DNA of 64,000 nt from Azovibrio restrictus DSM 23866 (GTDB taxonomy: Bacteria; Pseudomonadota; Gammaproteobacteria; Burkholderiales; Rhodocyclaceae): NCBI RefSeq assembly GCF_000429665.1, contig NZ_AUCH01000015.1, forward strand, positions 62,001 through 126,000. The letters run 5' to 3'. The translations under genes and the position numbers were made by a program. Within the stretch, counting starts at the first letter, position 1, and every line of letters starts with the position of its first letter. Shown piece by piece: positions 47,645-55,653 of the stretch. The notes below the pieces were generated by a model. It saw nothing but the letters and a program-made list of their open reading frames with translations. It was not told the DNA's origin and made no database searches.

Positions 47645-48460
47645 TTACTGGAGCGGGGCGGGCTGAGGGGTGTCCCGCTCATGCTCGCAACAGAGGTCGC
47701 CGGCGCTGCAGACGCCGCAGCGTTCTTCGTCAGCGTCGGGGCTGTCGGCCAGGGGCTCGCCCCGCTTCATGGCCTTGAGCTCCGCTTCCAGGGATTCGAT
47801 CCGGTCCAGCAGGCAGGTGATGGAGCGGGCCACCGGATCGGGCAGCAGGTTATGGTCCAGGCTGATGCCGTTGGCCGGGCGGGGCGAGCCGGCCCGGGTC
47901 GGGACGATGCGGCCGGGAATGCCCACCACGGTGCGGTCGCTGGGGACATTCTTGACCACCACGGAATTGGCGCCCACCCGCACCCGGTGGCCGATCTGGA
48001 TGGGGCCGAGGATCTTGGCGCCGGCCCCCACCACCACCCCGTCGCCCAGGGTGGGGTGGCGCTTGCCCTTGTTCCAGGAGGTACCGCCCAGGGTGACGCC
48101 GTGGTAGAGGGTCACGTCGTGGCCCACCTCGGCGGTCTCGCCGATCACCACGCCAGCTCCGTGGTCGATGAAGAAGCGCCGGCCGATGCTGGCGCCCGGG
48201 TGGATGTCCACATTGGTGAAGGCCCGGGCCAGGAAGGACAGCAGCCGGGCCGGGAAGCGCAGCTGGCGCAGCCACAGGGCGTGGGCCACCCGGTGCAGCA
48301 TGATGGCGTGCAGGCCCGGATAGGTGGTCAGCACCTCCAGGGTGCTGCGTGCCGCCGGGTCCCGTTCGAAGACGCAGCGCAGGTCTTCCCGGATCTGGGC
48401 CCAGAGGCCCGCGGGGGCCTCATCGCTGGCGCCGAGGGGCAGGGTGGTGGTCTCAGACAT
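47645..48460 (-). CDS. cysE: Serine O-acetyltransferase of the nif operon (NifP/CysE)
   Basis: Makes O-acetylserine for cysteine, supplying sulfur for nitrogenase clusters. The ATG at 48460 is chosen: AAGGA lies 8 bp upstream, and an earlier ATG three codons before it is less well placed. The 271 residues hold the short EpsC/NifP-type SAT with left-handed beta-helix repeats (IGRRFFIDHGAGVVIGETAEVG; HPTLGDGVVVGAGAKILG). It also has an unusual C-terminal extension with CGVC and CCEH, a possible metal site. It overlaps nifV by 8 bp, the Azotobacter-like arrangement. Confidence 0.92.
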   Translation of the reverse strand: MSETTTLPLGASDEAPAGLWAQIREDLRCVFERDPAARSTLEVLTTYPGLHAIMLHRVAHALWLRQLRFPARLLSFLARAFTNVDIHPGASIGRRFFIDHGAGVVIGETAEVGHDVTLYHGVTLGGTSWNKGKRHPTLGDGVVVGAGAKILGPIQIGHRVRVGANSVVVKNVPSDRTVVGIPGRIVPTRAGSPRPANGISLDHNLLPDPVARSITCLLDRIESLEAELKAMKRGEPLADSPDADEERCGVCSAGDLCCEHERDTPQPAPLQ

Positions 48461-49634
48461 GGGCGTCATCCTTCGCAGGGGTTGTGCCGGTGGCGGGGTC
48501 CGGGCGTCCGGAGGAGAGTTCGGTGTGGGCATGCAGCAGCTCCAGGAGTTCGCCGTCTTCAGGCGGGCGTTTGGCGGCGATCACGAAGGCGCGCACGCCC
48601 TCCACCAGGTGGCGGGCGGTGGGCTCATCCAGGGGCATGCCCAGCCCGGCATAGACGGCCTGCACGGCCCGGTGGCCCGAATGCTTGCCGAGCACGATGC
48701 GATGGCTGCGGCCCACTTCCATGGGGTCGAAGCCCTGATAGTTGCGCGGGTCCTTGAGCAGGCCATCCACGTGGATGCCCGCCTCGTGGGTGAAGGCCCC
48801 GGGGCCGACGATGCTCTTCTGCCAGGGTACCGGCCGGCCCGAGGCCCGGGCCACCCGTTCGGAGAGGCTGGGGAAACCCTTGAGATTGACGCCGGTGCTG
48901 CCGCCGTAGAACTTCTCCACCCCCAGCACCACTTCTTCCAGGGGGGCGTTGCCAGCCCGTTCGCCCAGACCGTTCACCGTGGTGTTGACGTGGGTGGCGC
49001 CGGCACGGATGGCGGCCAGGGTGTTGGCGGTGGCCAGGCCCAGGTCGTCGTGGGCGTGCATTTCGATGGCCAGACCGGATGCCTGCACCAGGCGTCCGAT
49101 GATCTGGTGCAGGCCGAAGGGCTCCATGATGCCCAGGGTGTCCGCGTAGCGCAGGCGCACGGCGCCGGCCCGGGCTGCCGTGGCGGCGATGGCGAGCAGG
49201 AAATCCGGATCGGCCCGGGAGGCGTCCTCGCAGCCTATGCACACTTCCAGGCCCAGGTCCCGGCCCCGGGCGATGTATTCGGGCAAGGTGGCCAGCAGCC
49301 AGGCACGGTCCTTCTTGAGCTTGTAGGCCAGGTGCTGCTCTGAAGAGGGGACGGAAATGTCCACCAGCTGGGCCCCCAGGCCGGCGCAGGCGGCCAGGTC
49401 CAGGGGATGCATGCGGCACCAGACCATGAGCCGGGCCTTCAGGCCCAGGTCGGCGACGGCGCGGATGCTTTCCCGTTCCTCGCTGCCCATGGCGGGAATG
49501 CCCACTTCCAGCTCCGGCACGCCGATGGCGTCCAGGCCCTGGGCGATGGCCAGCTTTTCCTCCAGGGAAAAGGCCACCCCGGCGGATTGCTCGCCGTCCC
49601 TCAGGGTCGTGTCGTTGATGGTCACCGCATGCAT
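48453..49634 (-). CDS. nifV: Homocitrate synthase NifV
   Basis: Makes homocitrate, the organic ligand of FeMo-co. The 393-residue product starts with NDTTLRDGEQSAGVAFS (residues 7-23, the HMGL-like TIM barrel motif), and has metal and substrate residues in EMHAHDDLGLATANTLAAIRAGATHVNTTVNGLGERAGN (about 190-230). Length matches NifV. It leads the operon to cysE-nifW-nifZ-nifM. A sigma-54 promoter and NifA site are seen 37-140 bp upstream. Confidence 0.96.
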   Translation of the reverse strand: MHAVTINDTTLRDGEQSAGVAFSLEEKLAIAQGLDAIGVPELEVGIPAMGSEERESIRAVADLGLKARLMVWCRMHPLDLAACAGLGAQLVDISVPSSEQHLAYKLKKDRAWLLATLPEYIARGRDLGLEVCIGCEDASRADPDFLLAIAATAARAGAVRLRYADTLGIMEPFGLHQIIGRLVQASGLAIEMHAHDDLGLATANTLAAIRAGATHVNTTVNGLGERAGNAPLEEVVLGVEKFYGGSTGVNLKGFPSLSERVARASGRPVPWQKSIVGPGAFTHEAGIHVDGLLKDPRNYQGFDPMEVGRSHRIVLGKHSGHRAVQAVYAGLGMPLDEPTARHLVEGVRAFVIAAKRPPEDGELLELLHAHTELSSGRPDPATGTTPAKDDAHV

Positions 49635-49670
49635 GGCTGCCTCGGAAATAATCTAGGTCAGCCCTGTTTA

Positions 49671-49685
49671 GCAAGCGGGATGCCA
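49671..49685 (-). promoter_or_regulatory. Sigma-54 promoter of the nifV operon
   Basis: On the minus strand, TGGCAT-cccgc-TTGC gives the GG/GC spacing of a -24/-12 element. The expected start is near 49659, about 25 bp before the nifV ATG. Confidence 0.85.
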
Positions 49686-49756
49686 GCTAAAAATATGCGT
49701 TAATTCAGTGGTTTGTGTGAGTGCTTCGGGATTGTGTGGAGCGCCCGGAACGTTCC

Positions 49757-49772
49757 TGTCGGTTTTGCGACA
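49757..49772. promoter_or_regulatory. NifA upstream activator sequence
   Basis: TGT-N10-ACA, a perfect match to the NifA consensus, about 100 bp upstream of the sigma-54 start. It lies in the short gap between the nifV promoter and the adenosyltransferase stop. Confidence 0.85.
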
Positions 49773-49787
49773 AAGGCGGGCAGCCCC

Positions 49788-50345
49788 TTACTCCGCGTTC
49801 TTGCCCTTCTGCCAGAGCACGTCGCCGCCCCCGGAGGCCCGGTTCAGGACGCGGCCCAGGATGAAGAGCAGGTCCGAGAGACGATTCACGTAACGGCGGG
49901 CGTCCTCGGAGACCGTCTCGTTGTTGCCCAGATGTACGATGGCCCGCTCGGCCCGGCGGCAGATGGCCCGGCTCATGTGGGCCAGGGCGGCGGTCCGGCT
50001 GCCCCCGGGAAGGATGAATTCCTTGAGCCGGGGCAGGTCGGCGTTGAAGGCGGCGGAGAGCTCCTCCAGGCGGCCCACCTGGGCGTTGGTGATGACGCTC
50101 ATGCCCGGCAGGCAGAGCTCGCCCCCCAGGTCAAAGAGATCGTGCTGGATGCCGAGCAGGGCTTCGCGCACGGCGGCGGGGAGCTCCGCTTCCGCCAGCA
50201 GCAGGCCCAGGCTGGAATTGAGCTCATCCACCTCGCCGATGGCGTGGATGCGCAGGCTGTCCTTGTTGACCCGGGAGCCGTCCCCGAGGCCGGTGGTGCC
50301 GGCGTCGCCGGTGCGGGTGATGATCTTGGAAAGCCGGTTGCCCAT
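49788..50345 (-). CDS. PduO-type cob(I)alamin adenosyltransferase
   Basis: Transfers the adenosyl group of ATP to cob(I)alamin, forming coenzyme B12. The ATG at 50345 (with AAGGAG upstream) gives 185 residues. The signature TRTGDAGTTGLGDGSRVNK (about 10-28), the DELNSSLG segment (about 39-46), and the ATP-contact region CRRAERAIVHLG (about 125-136) are present. Length matches the trimeric PduO/MMAB family. It is separated from nifV by the nif promoter and divergent from the hydroxypyruvate isomerase-like gene. Confidence 0.93.
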   Translation of the reverse strand: MGNRLSKIITRTGDAGTTGLGDGSRVNKDSLRIHAIGEVDELNSSLGLLLAEAELPAAVREALLGIQHDLFDLGGELCLPGMSVITNAQVGRLEELSAAFNADLPRLKEFILPGGSRTAALAHMSRAICRRAERAIVHLGNNETVSEDARRYVNRLSDLLFILGRVLNRASGGGDVLWQKGKNAE

Positions 50346-50448
50346 GGAAACTCCTTCGTATCTGCGGCGGATGTGGCGGGCCATTATACTGGCCGGGTGT
50401 TCCACAGACTTGCCGGGGCCCCCGAAGTTCCGCCCCGGTCCGCTGCCC

Positions 50449-51237
50449 ATGCCCAGGTTCTGCGCCAATCTCTCCTTCCTGTTTACCGAACTGCCTTTTC
50501 CGGAACGTTTTGCTGCCGCCGCCCGGGCCGGGTTCCGCGGGGTGGAATACCTGTTTGCCTACGACTGGCCGGCTGCCGACATCGCCGTCTGGCTCCGGGA
50601 AGCGGGCCTGGAGCAGGTGCTGTTCAATCTGCCCGTCGGTGGCTGGGCCGCCGGCGAGCGGGGCTGCGCCTGTCACCCGGGCCGGGAAGCCGAGTTCCGG
50701 GCCGGCCTGGAGCAGGCCCTGGAATACGCCGCAGCACTCGGCTGCACCCGGCTGCACGCCCTGGCAGGGTTGCGCCCGGCGGGGGTTTCCGAAGCCGAGC
50801 TGGAGGCCACCTTCCTGGAGAACATGGGGGCCGCGGCCGACGCCTGCGCCCGGCAGGGAGTGACCCTGCTGATGGAGCCCATCAACAGCCGGGTGGACAT
50901 GCCCGGTTACTGGCTGGACACCCCGGCCCGGGCCTTTGCCCTGCAGGCCCAGGCCGGGCGGGAGGGGCTGCTGGTGCAGCTGGACCTCTACCATGCCCAG
51001 GTGATGGCCGGGGACCTGGCCCGGACCCTGGAGACCCAGCTGGCGCGCATCGGCCACATCCAGGTGGCTGACAATCCCGGGCGCCAGGAGCCAGGGACCG
51101 GGGAAATCCACTATCCCTACCTGTTCGCCCTGTTGGACCGGCTCGGCTATCAAGGCTGGGTGGGCTGCGAATACCGGCCCCGGGCCGGGACCGAGGCCGG
51201 CCTGGGCTGGCTGCGGCCCTGGCAGACGGAGGCGTAG
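50449..51237 (+). CDS. Hydroxypyruvate isomerase-like sugar-phosphate isomerase
   Basis: A 262-residue TIM-barrel protein of the AP endonuclease-2/xylose isomerase-like fold. The ATG at 50449 gives MPRFCANLSFLFTELPFPERF, the usual N-terminus of the Hyi family. Metal-binding Glu/Asp/His residues can be seen in LLMEPINSR (E about 144), QLDLYHAQ (about 177-184), HIQVADNPGR (about 204-213) and VGCEYRP (about 242-248). Hyi interconverts hydroxypyruvate and tartronate semialdehyde; whether this is the actual substrate is not shown. Confidence 0.85.
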   Translation: MPRFCANLSFLFTELPFPERFAAAARAGFRGVEYLFAYDWPAADIAVWLREAGLEQVLFNLPVGGWAAGERGCACHPGREAEFRAGLEQALEYAAALGCTRLHALAGLRPAGVSEAELEATFLENMGAAADACARQGVTLLMEPINSRVDMPGYWLDTPARAFALQAQAGREGLLVQLDLYHAQVMAGDLARTLETQLARIGHIQVADNPGRQEPGTGEIHYPYLFALLDRLGYQGWVGCEYRPRAGTEAGLGWLRPWQTEA

Positions 51238-51299
51238 AACTTTTGTCAGGGGGGCTGGAGTAGAATGAAGCTCTTTTTCCTGATCCCGAAGGGACGCCC

Positions 51300-51470
51300 A
51301 TGCTCGACCTGAGCGACGACCAGAAGCTGCAGCTCCTCTTGGTGGGCGGCCCCATTCTGTCCCTGATCGGAACCTGGATGTCCCTGCGCACCTATGGCCG
51401 GCTCAAGCAGAAGGCCGGGGAGCGCCAGGCCGCCGGGCAGGGGAAACCGCCTGCGGAGGGAGAGGACTGA
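51300..51470 (+). CDS. Small membrane protein (56 aa)
   Basis: An ATG to TGA frame with one hydrophobic helix (residues about 12-28: LLLVGGPILSLIGTWMSL) and a basic, polar C-terminus. AAGGGACGCCC lies before the ATG. The stop overlaps the ATG of the HDOD gene (TGATG), so the two are coupled. No family is recognised; size and coupling make it credible. Confidence 0.6.
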   Translation: MLDLSDDQKLQLLLVGGPILSLIGTWMSLRTYGRLKQKAGERQAAGQGKPPAEGED

Positions 51471-52375
51471 TGCTTCCTTCCACCGGAGCCCCTGCCCTCT
51501 CGGAAATCCTCGCCTCCATGAGCGAGGAAGAGGCGGCCCGCCTGCGTTTCGTCCTGGAGCGGGGCATCAAGATTCCGCCCCAGCCCCGGGTGCTGGCCGA
51601 ATTGCGCGGCCTCCTCAACCGGCGCGAGTTCGATGTGCGTGCCCTGGCCCGGGTGATCAGCCAGGACCCGGGGGTGACGGCCATGCTCTTCAAGGCGGTC
51701 AAGAGCACCGTGTATCGCCAGCACCATCCCTTCGAGACCGTGGAGCAGATCATCCACGCCCTGGGCACCCGGGAAACCTTCAACCTGGTCCAGGCGGTGG
51801 CGCTCACCAGCGCCACCGAGATCAAGAAGAACCGCCTGGCCTACGAGGCCTTCTGGACCCGCTCCCAGGCCGTGGCGCAGCTGGCGATGCTGATCGCCGA
51901 TGACCGGGTCACCGTCTGCAACATCTTTCCCGAGCAGGCCTATCTGGCGGGCATGTTCCACGATTGCGGCGTGCCGGTGCTGATGCAGCGCTTTTCCACC
52001 TATTGCCAGGAAATGCACCTGGGGGAGCAGGGGCGGTGGATAGACCTGCAGGAGGAAGACCGCAAGTTCAACCTGGACCACTGCGCCGTGGGTTACCTGC
52101 TGGCCCGACACTGGTCCCTGCCGGTATTCATCTGCGACGCCGTCCATTGCCACCACGAGATTGCCTCCATGGGCATGCATGCGGCCCGCACCATGGTGGC
52201 CATCCTGCAGCTGGCCATGGAGCTCTACTACCGGGAACAGCGGGTGGAAAATCCCGAGTGGGCCGCCGTCCAGGACGAGGTGATTGCCGAGCTGGGCATC
52301 CACGGGGATGCCCTGCCCGAGTTCATCGATGAAATACTCGAGCGCTTCCACGCCCAGGCGGAACCCGTCGTATAG
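51470..52375 (+). CDS. HDOD-domain signalling protein
   Basis: A 301-residue HDOD protein (about residues 30-235): IPPQPRVLAELRGLLN, then DVRALARVISQDPGVTAMLFKAVKS, and later AGMFHDCGVPVL and HCAVGYLLARHWSLP. HDOD domains resemble HD phosphohydrolases but usually lack the metal site, and they act in signal transduction. Coupled to the small membrane protein and followed by a 95-residue gene and a PP2C phosphatase, it may be part of a phosphorylation-based switch. This is inferred. Confidence 0.85.
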   Translation: MLPSTGAPALSEILASMSEEEAARLRFVLERGIKIPPQPRVLAELRGLLNRREFDVRALARVISQDPGVTAMLFKAVKSTVYRQHHPFETVEQIIHALGTRETFNLVQAVALTSATEIKKNRLAYEAFWTRSQAVAQLAMLIADDRVTVCNIFPEQAYLAGMFHDCGVPVLMQRFSTYCQEMHLGEQGRWIDLQEEDRKFNLDHCAVGYLLARHWSLPVFICDAVHCHHEIASMGMHAARTMVAILQLAMELYYREQRVENPEWAAVQDEVIAELGIHGDALPEFIDEILERFHAQAEPVV

Positions 52376-52406
52376 AATCTCCCGGAACCTTTTTCAGGAT
52401 TGCATC

Positions 52407-52694
52407 GTGAATACCTTCATTCAGACCGAGCGGCGCCAGAATCTCCAGTTGCGGGAGATTTTCGACAATGCCTACGTGATGATCGAGCCCTTCTTCGATC
52501 CCAATGCCGGCTGGGGCGGACACTCCCTGGAACACCTGGCCTTCCGGGTCCTGCGGGAGAACTTCCCCCAGCTTTCCAGCGAGGATGTGCACGCCATCGT
52601 GGTGGCGGCGCATCGGGTCTACATCGAACGGAATCCGGGCAAAAGCGGGCATCTCAAGCATCCCTCGGAGCTGCGCAGCAGCATTCCCCAGTGA
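52407..52694 (+). CDS. Unknown 95-residue protein
   Basis: GTG at 52407 (AGGA 8 bp upstream) gives a 95-residue protein without signal or membrane segment. The frame is open further upstream inside the HDOD gene, but the GTG avoids a 92-bp overlap. The product has a helical pattern (FIQTERRQNLQLREIFDNAYVMIEPF...), with several His and Arg residues, and ends in a polar tail. It lies between the HDOD and PP2C genes, so a common signalling role is plausible. No family recognised. Confidence 0.6.
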   Translation: MNTFIQTERRQNLQLREIFDNAYVMIEPFFDPNAGWGGHSLEHLAFRVLRENFPQLSSEDVHAIVVAAHRVYIERNPGKSGHLKHPSELRSSIPQ

Positions 52695-52728
52695 GTACGG
52701 GCGTATTCGGCGGAGTGACGGAGGCCCC

Positions 52729-53514
52729 ATGGCGCTGAAGCTGGATGCCTGCATCGCCCAGCACCAGGGCGACCGCAAGGAGCAGCAGGACCGGGTGGCC
52801 CTGGTGGCCCACGGCCGGGTTCCCGGCGTGGCCCTGGCGGTGGTGGCCGACGGTATGGGCGGCCATACCGGGGGCGCCCTGGCGGCCGAGCAGGTGATCC
52901 ACACGGTGAGCACCAATTTCCAGCACTGGGGTAGCGGCGAGGAGCCCCGGCAACTGCTGGAAAGCAGCCTGCAGGAAGCTCACACCATGATCAAGGCTTC
53001 CCGCTTCATCAATGAAAAGGACCCCCACAGCACGGCCGTGGTGCTCATGCTGCTGCCCGGCAACCGCAGCGTCTGGGCCCACTGCGGCGACAGCCGCCTG
53101 TACTGTTTCCGGGGCGTGCATCTGCGCACCCGCAGCATCGACCACTCCTATGTGGAGCATCTGCTGCGCATCGGCAAGATCACCCCGGAAGAGGCCGAGA
53201 CCCACCCGAACCGCAACATCCTGCTCACCTCCCTGGGGGGGCGGGAGGAACCCAAGGTGGAATTCGGCGGCATGGACGAACTGCAGGCCGGCGACAGCTT
53301 CCTGCTCTGTTCCGACGGGCTCTGGGCCTACTTCACCGACGAGGAGCTGGGCGCCCTGGTGACCACGGGCACGGCCCGGGAAGTGGCGGCCAAACTGATC
53401 GAACTGGCCCGGGGGCGGGGCGCCGGGGAGGGGGACAACATCTCCGTGGCCCTGCTGAAATTCCTGGAAGTGCCCAAGGAGCCGCTACCCAAGGTAGCCC
53501 TGAAGCGCCCCTGA
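52729..53514 (+). CDS. PP2C-family serine/threonine phosphatase
   Basis: A 261-residue cytoplasmic PP2C phosphatase. The ATG at 52729 has GGAGG upstream. Metal-binding Asp residues are in VVADGMGGHTGG (about 39-50), HCGDSRLY (about 119-126), LLCSDGLW (about 194-201) and EGDNISVALL (about 235-244), in the standard order. No partner kinase is encoded alongside. It is the last gene of the 50.4-53.5 kb run. Confidence 0.92.
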   Translation: MALKLDACIAQHQGDRKEQQDRVALVAHGRVPGVALAVVADGMGGHTGGALAAEQVIHTVSTNFQHWGSGEEPRQLLESSLQEAHTMIKASRFINEKDPHSTAVVLMLLPGNRSVWAHCGDSRLYCFRGVHLRTRSIDHSYVEHLLRIGKITPEEAETHPNRNILLTSLGGREEPKVEFGGMDELQAGDSFLLCSDGLWAYFTDEELGALVTTGTAREVAAKLIELARGRGAGEGDNISVALLKFLEVPKEPLPKVALKRP

Positions 53515-53549
53515 AAAGAAACGGGACCCTGGGGTCCCGTTCTTCTTTC
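53515..53549. terminator. Bidirectional terminator between PP2C gene and rhlE
   Basis: Arms ACGGGACC/GGTCCCGT with a 4-nt loop (53521-53540) are flanked by AAAAGAA and TTCTTCTTT. Each strand has a T-rich tail, so it serves both convergent genes. Confidence 0.85.
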
Positions 53550-55026
53550 AGTGCTTGCGGCCCAGGCCGCCGAGCAGGGCGGCCACCATCTTGCGGGGCT
53601 TGTGGGGTTCCTGGTGCGGTGTTGCCTGGGGCGAAGTGGGAATCTCGCCCCGGGGTTCGTAGGGTTTGGAGAAGTCGAAGCCGTCCGGCGCCACCATGGG
53701 GCGCTTGCCGCCACTGCGTTCCCGGCGTCCGGGGCTGCTGCTCCGGGGCTGTTCCGCCAGGGGCGGCTTGGGCGCCGGGGCGCTGCGCTTCTTCTTGTTG
53801 CCCGGGGGGTATTCGAAATCGGCATCGGGCTCGAAACCGGCCACCACCACCTGCTCGATTTCCTTCTTGATCAGCTTCTCGATGTCCACCAGGTACACCA
53901 CCTCGCCGGCGGTCACCAGGGAGATGGCGTTGCCCTGCTTGCCGGCCCGGCCCGTGCGGCCGATGCGGTGCACGTAGTCTTCCGGGGTGTGGGGCAGTTC
54001 GTAGTTGATGACGTGCGGCAGTTCCTCGATGTCCAGGCCCCGGGCCGCCACGTCGGTGGCTACCAGCACGGTCATGGTGCCGGACTTGAAATCATCCAGG
54101 GCCTTGATCCGTTCCAGCTGGCTCTTGTCCCCGTGGATGGCGTCCGCGTGGATGCCGGCCCGCTGCAGCTCCCGGGCCAGGCGGGAGCAGCCCTGCTTGG
54201 TGCGGGTGAACACGATGCACTGGTTGATCTCGCTGGACTTGAGCAGCTTGATCAACAGGGGGCGCTTGCCATATTCGGAAACCGGATAGACCCGGTGGGT
54301 GATGGTTTCCGACACCTGGTTGCGGCGGGCCACCTCGATCAGGGTGGGGGCCTTGAGCATGGAATCGGCCAGGCGCTTGATCTCTTCCGAGAAGGTGGCC
54401 GAGAACAGCAGGCTCTGGCGCTGGGCCGGCAGCATGTTGAGGATGCGCTTGATGTCGGGAATGAAGCCCATGTCCAGCATCCGGTCGGCTTCATCGAGCA
54501 CCAGGGCCTGGACCGAACCGAAGTTCACGGTTTTCTGTTCCACGTGGTCCAGGAGCCGCCCCGGAGTGGCCACCAGGATCTCCACCCCTTTCCTCAGTTC
54601 GGCGATCTGGGGCTTGATGTCCACGCCGCCGTAGGCGCACATGGCCCGCAGGGGGGTGTGCTTGCTGTAGGACTTGACCGACTCGAACACCTGCAGGGCC
54701 AGTTCCCGGGTGGGGGCCAGGATCAGGGCCCGCACCGGATGCCGGGCCGGCGAGGGGCTGGGGCTGGCAAAGGGCAGCATGCGCTGCAGGATGGGCAGGG
54801 TGAACGCGGCGGTCTTGCCGGTCCCGGTCTGGGCGCCGCCCATGATGTCCTTGCCGGACAGCACCAGGGGAATGGCCTGGGCCTGGATCGGGGTGGGGCG
54901 GGTGTAGCCGGATTCGATGATGGCCTTCAGGAGTTCCGGGGCCAGGCCCAGATCGGCAAAGGTGATTTCTTTCGTCTCGGAGACGGGGCCGGAGGCGTCG
55001 CCGGCGGGGAAGGTGTTCTCGGTCAT
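53548..55026 (-). CDS. rhlE: DEAD-box RNA helicase RhlE-like
   Basis: An ATP-dependent RNA helicase, acting in ribosome assembly or RNA decay. The 492 residues contain the Q motif (GYTRPTPIQAQAIP), AQTGTGKT (about 64-71), PTRELA, DEAD (VLDEADRMLD), SAT and HRIGRTGRAGK in order. The C-terminal 100 residues are basic, Pro/Ser/Arg-rich and variable, as in RhlE. It lies alone, convergent with the PP2C gene. Confidence 0.92.
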   Translation of the reverse strand: MTENTFPAGDASGPVSETKEITFADLGLAPELLKAIIESGYTRPTPIQAQAIPLVLSGKDIMGGAQTGTGKTAAFTLPILQRMLPFASPSPSPARHPVRALILAPTRELALQVFESVKSYSKHTPLRAMCAYGGVDIKPQIAELRKGVEILVATPGRLLDHVEQKTVNFGSVQALVLDEADRMLDMGFIPDIKRILNMLPAQRQSLLFSATFSEEIKRLADSMLKAPTLIEVARRNQVSETITHRVYPVSEYGKRPLLIKLLKSSEINQCIVFTRTKQGCSRLARELQRAGIHADAIHGDKSQLERIKALDDFKSGTMTVLVATDVAARGLDIEELPHVINYELPHTPEDYVHRIGRTGRAGKQGNAISLVTAGEVVYLVDIEKLIKKEIEQVVVAGFEPDADFEYPPGNKKKRSAPAPKPPLAEQPRSSSPGRRERSGGKRPMVAPDGFDFSKPYEPRGEIPTSPQATPHQEPHKPRKMVAALLGGLGRKH

Positions 55027-55095
55027 AGGCGGGGGATTATACGCGGGTCCCTGATTTCATTCCGCTTTTGACGGACGGACCCGGAGTCGGTGGCG

Positions 55096-55515
55096 TCAGT
55101 GCTTGTCGGTGGGCTGGGTAGCGGCCGGAGGAGCCGCCGCTTCAGGTTTTTCGGTTCCGGCGGTTTCCTCGGGCAGGGGGGCGGGCGCCTTCTTTTTCTT
55201 CTTGCCGGTGTCGGGGGGCGGCGGCGGTGGCAGCTGGGGTGCCACGGTCTCCAGGTTGTTGCTGCGCATGTACTCATCCATTTCCCGCCAGCCCGTGAAT
55301 ACGGATTCCTTGGGCAGCCAGGTGTAGATGGCGTAGCAGTCCTCTATGGCCCGGCCCGAGTGGCGGCAGCCGCCGCCTACGGCCTTGCCTTCGGCGTCCA
55401 GCCGGGCTTCCTTCTTGGCCGGGTCTTCCAGCCCCATCTTGTTGCTCAGCTGGTCGCAGCCGCCCAGGAACAGGGGCAGGGCAAGGGTGGAGAGGATCAG
55501 GGGCAGGGTTTTCAT
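55096..55515 (-). CDS. Predicted lipoprotein
   Basis: The ATG at 55515 gives a 139-residue protein with a signal and lipobox LGGC (acylated Cys about 20). A Cys-containing small domain follows (CRHSGRAIEDCYAIYTWLPKESVFTGWREMDEYM, about residues 50-83), then a Pro/Lys/Ala/Glu-rich tail (about 95-139). The GWREMDEYM segment is common in short betaproteobacterial lipoproteins of unknown role. It lies head-to-head with the UgpB-like gene. Confidence 0.75.
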   Translation of the reverse strand: MKTLPLILSTLALPLFLGGCDQLSNKMGLEDPAKKEARLDAEGKAVGGGCRHSGRAIEDCYAIYTWLPKESVFTGWREMDEYMRSNNLETVAPQLPPPPPPDTGKKKKKAPAPLPEETAGTEKPEAAAPPAATQPTDKH

Positions 55516-55653
55516 GACCGGCGATTTTCCCACAATCGGGCCCGGCCGGGGGCATGGCGGAGATTTTTGCATTTGCGGCAAAGGGTCGTTCCCGGTCGCG
55601 AAAGGAGGATTTCCAGCAGTATAATCAGCGCTCTGTTTCGCTCAGGAGTTGTC

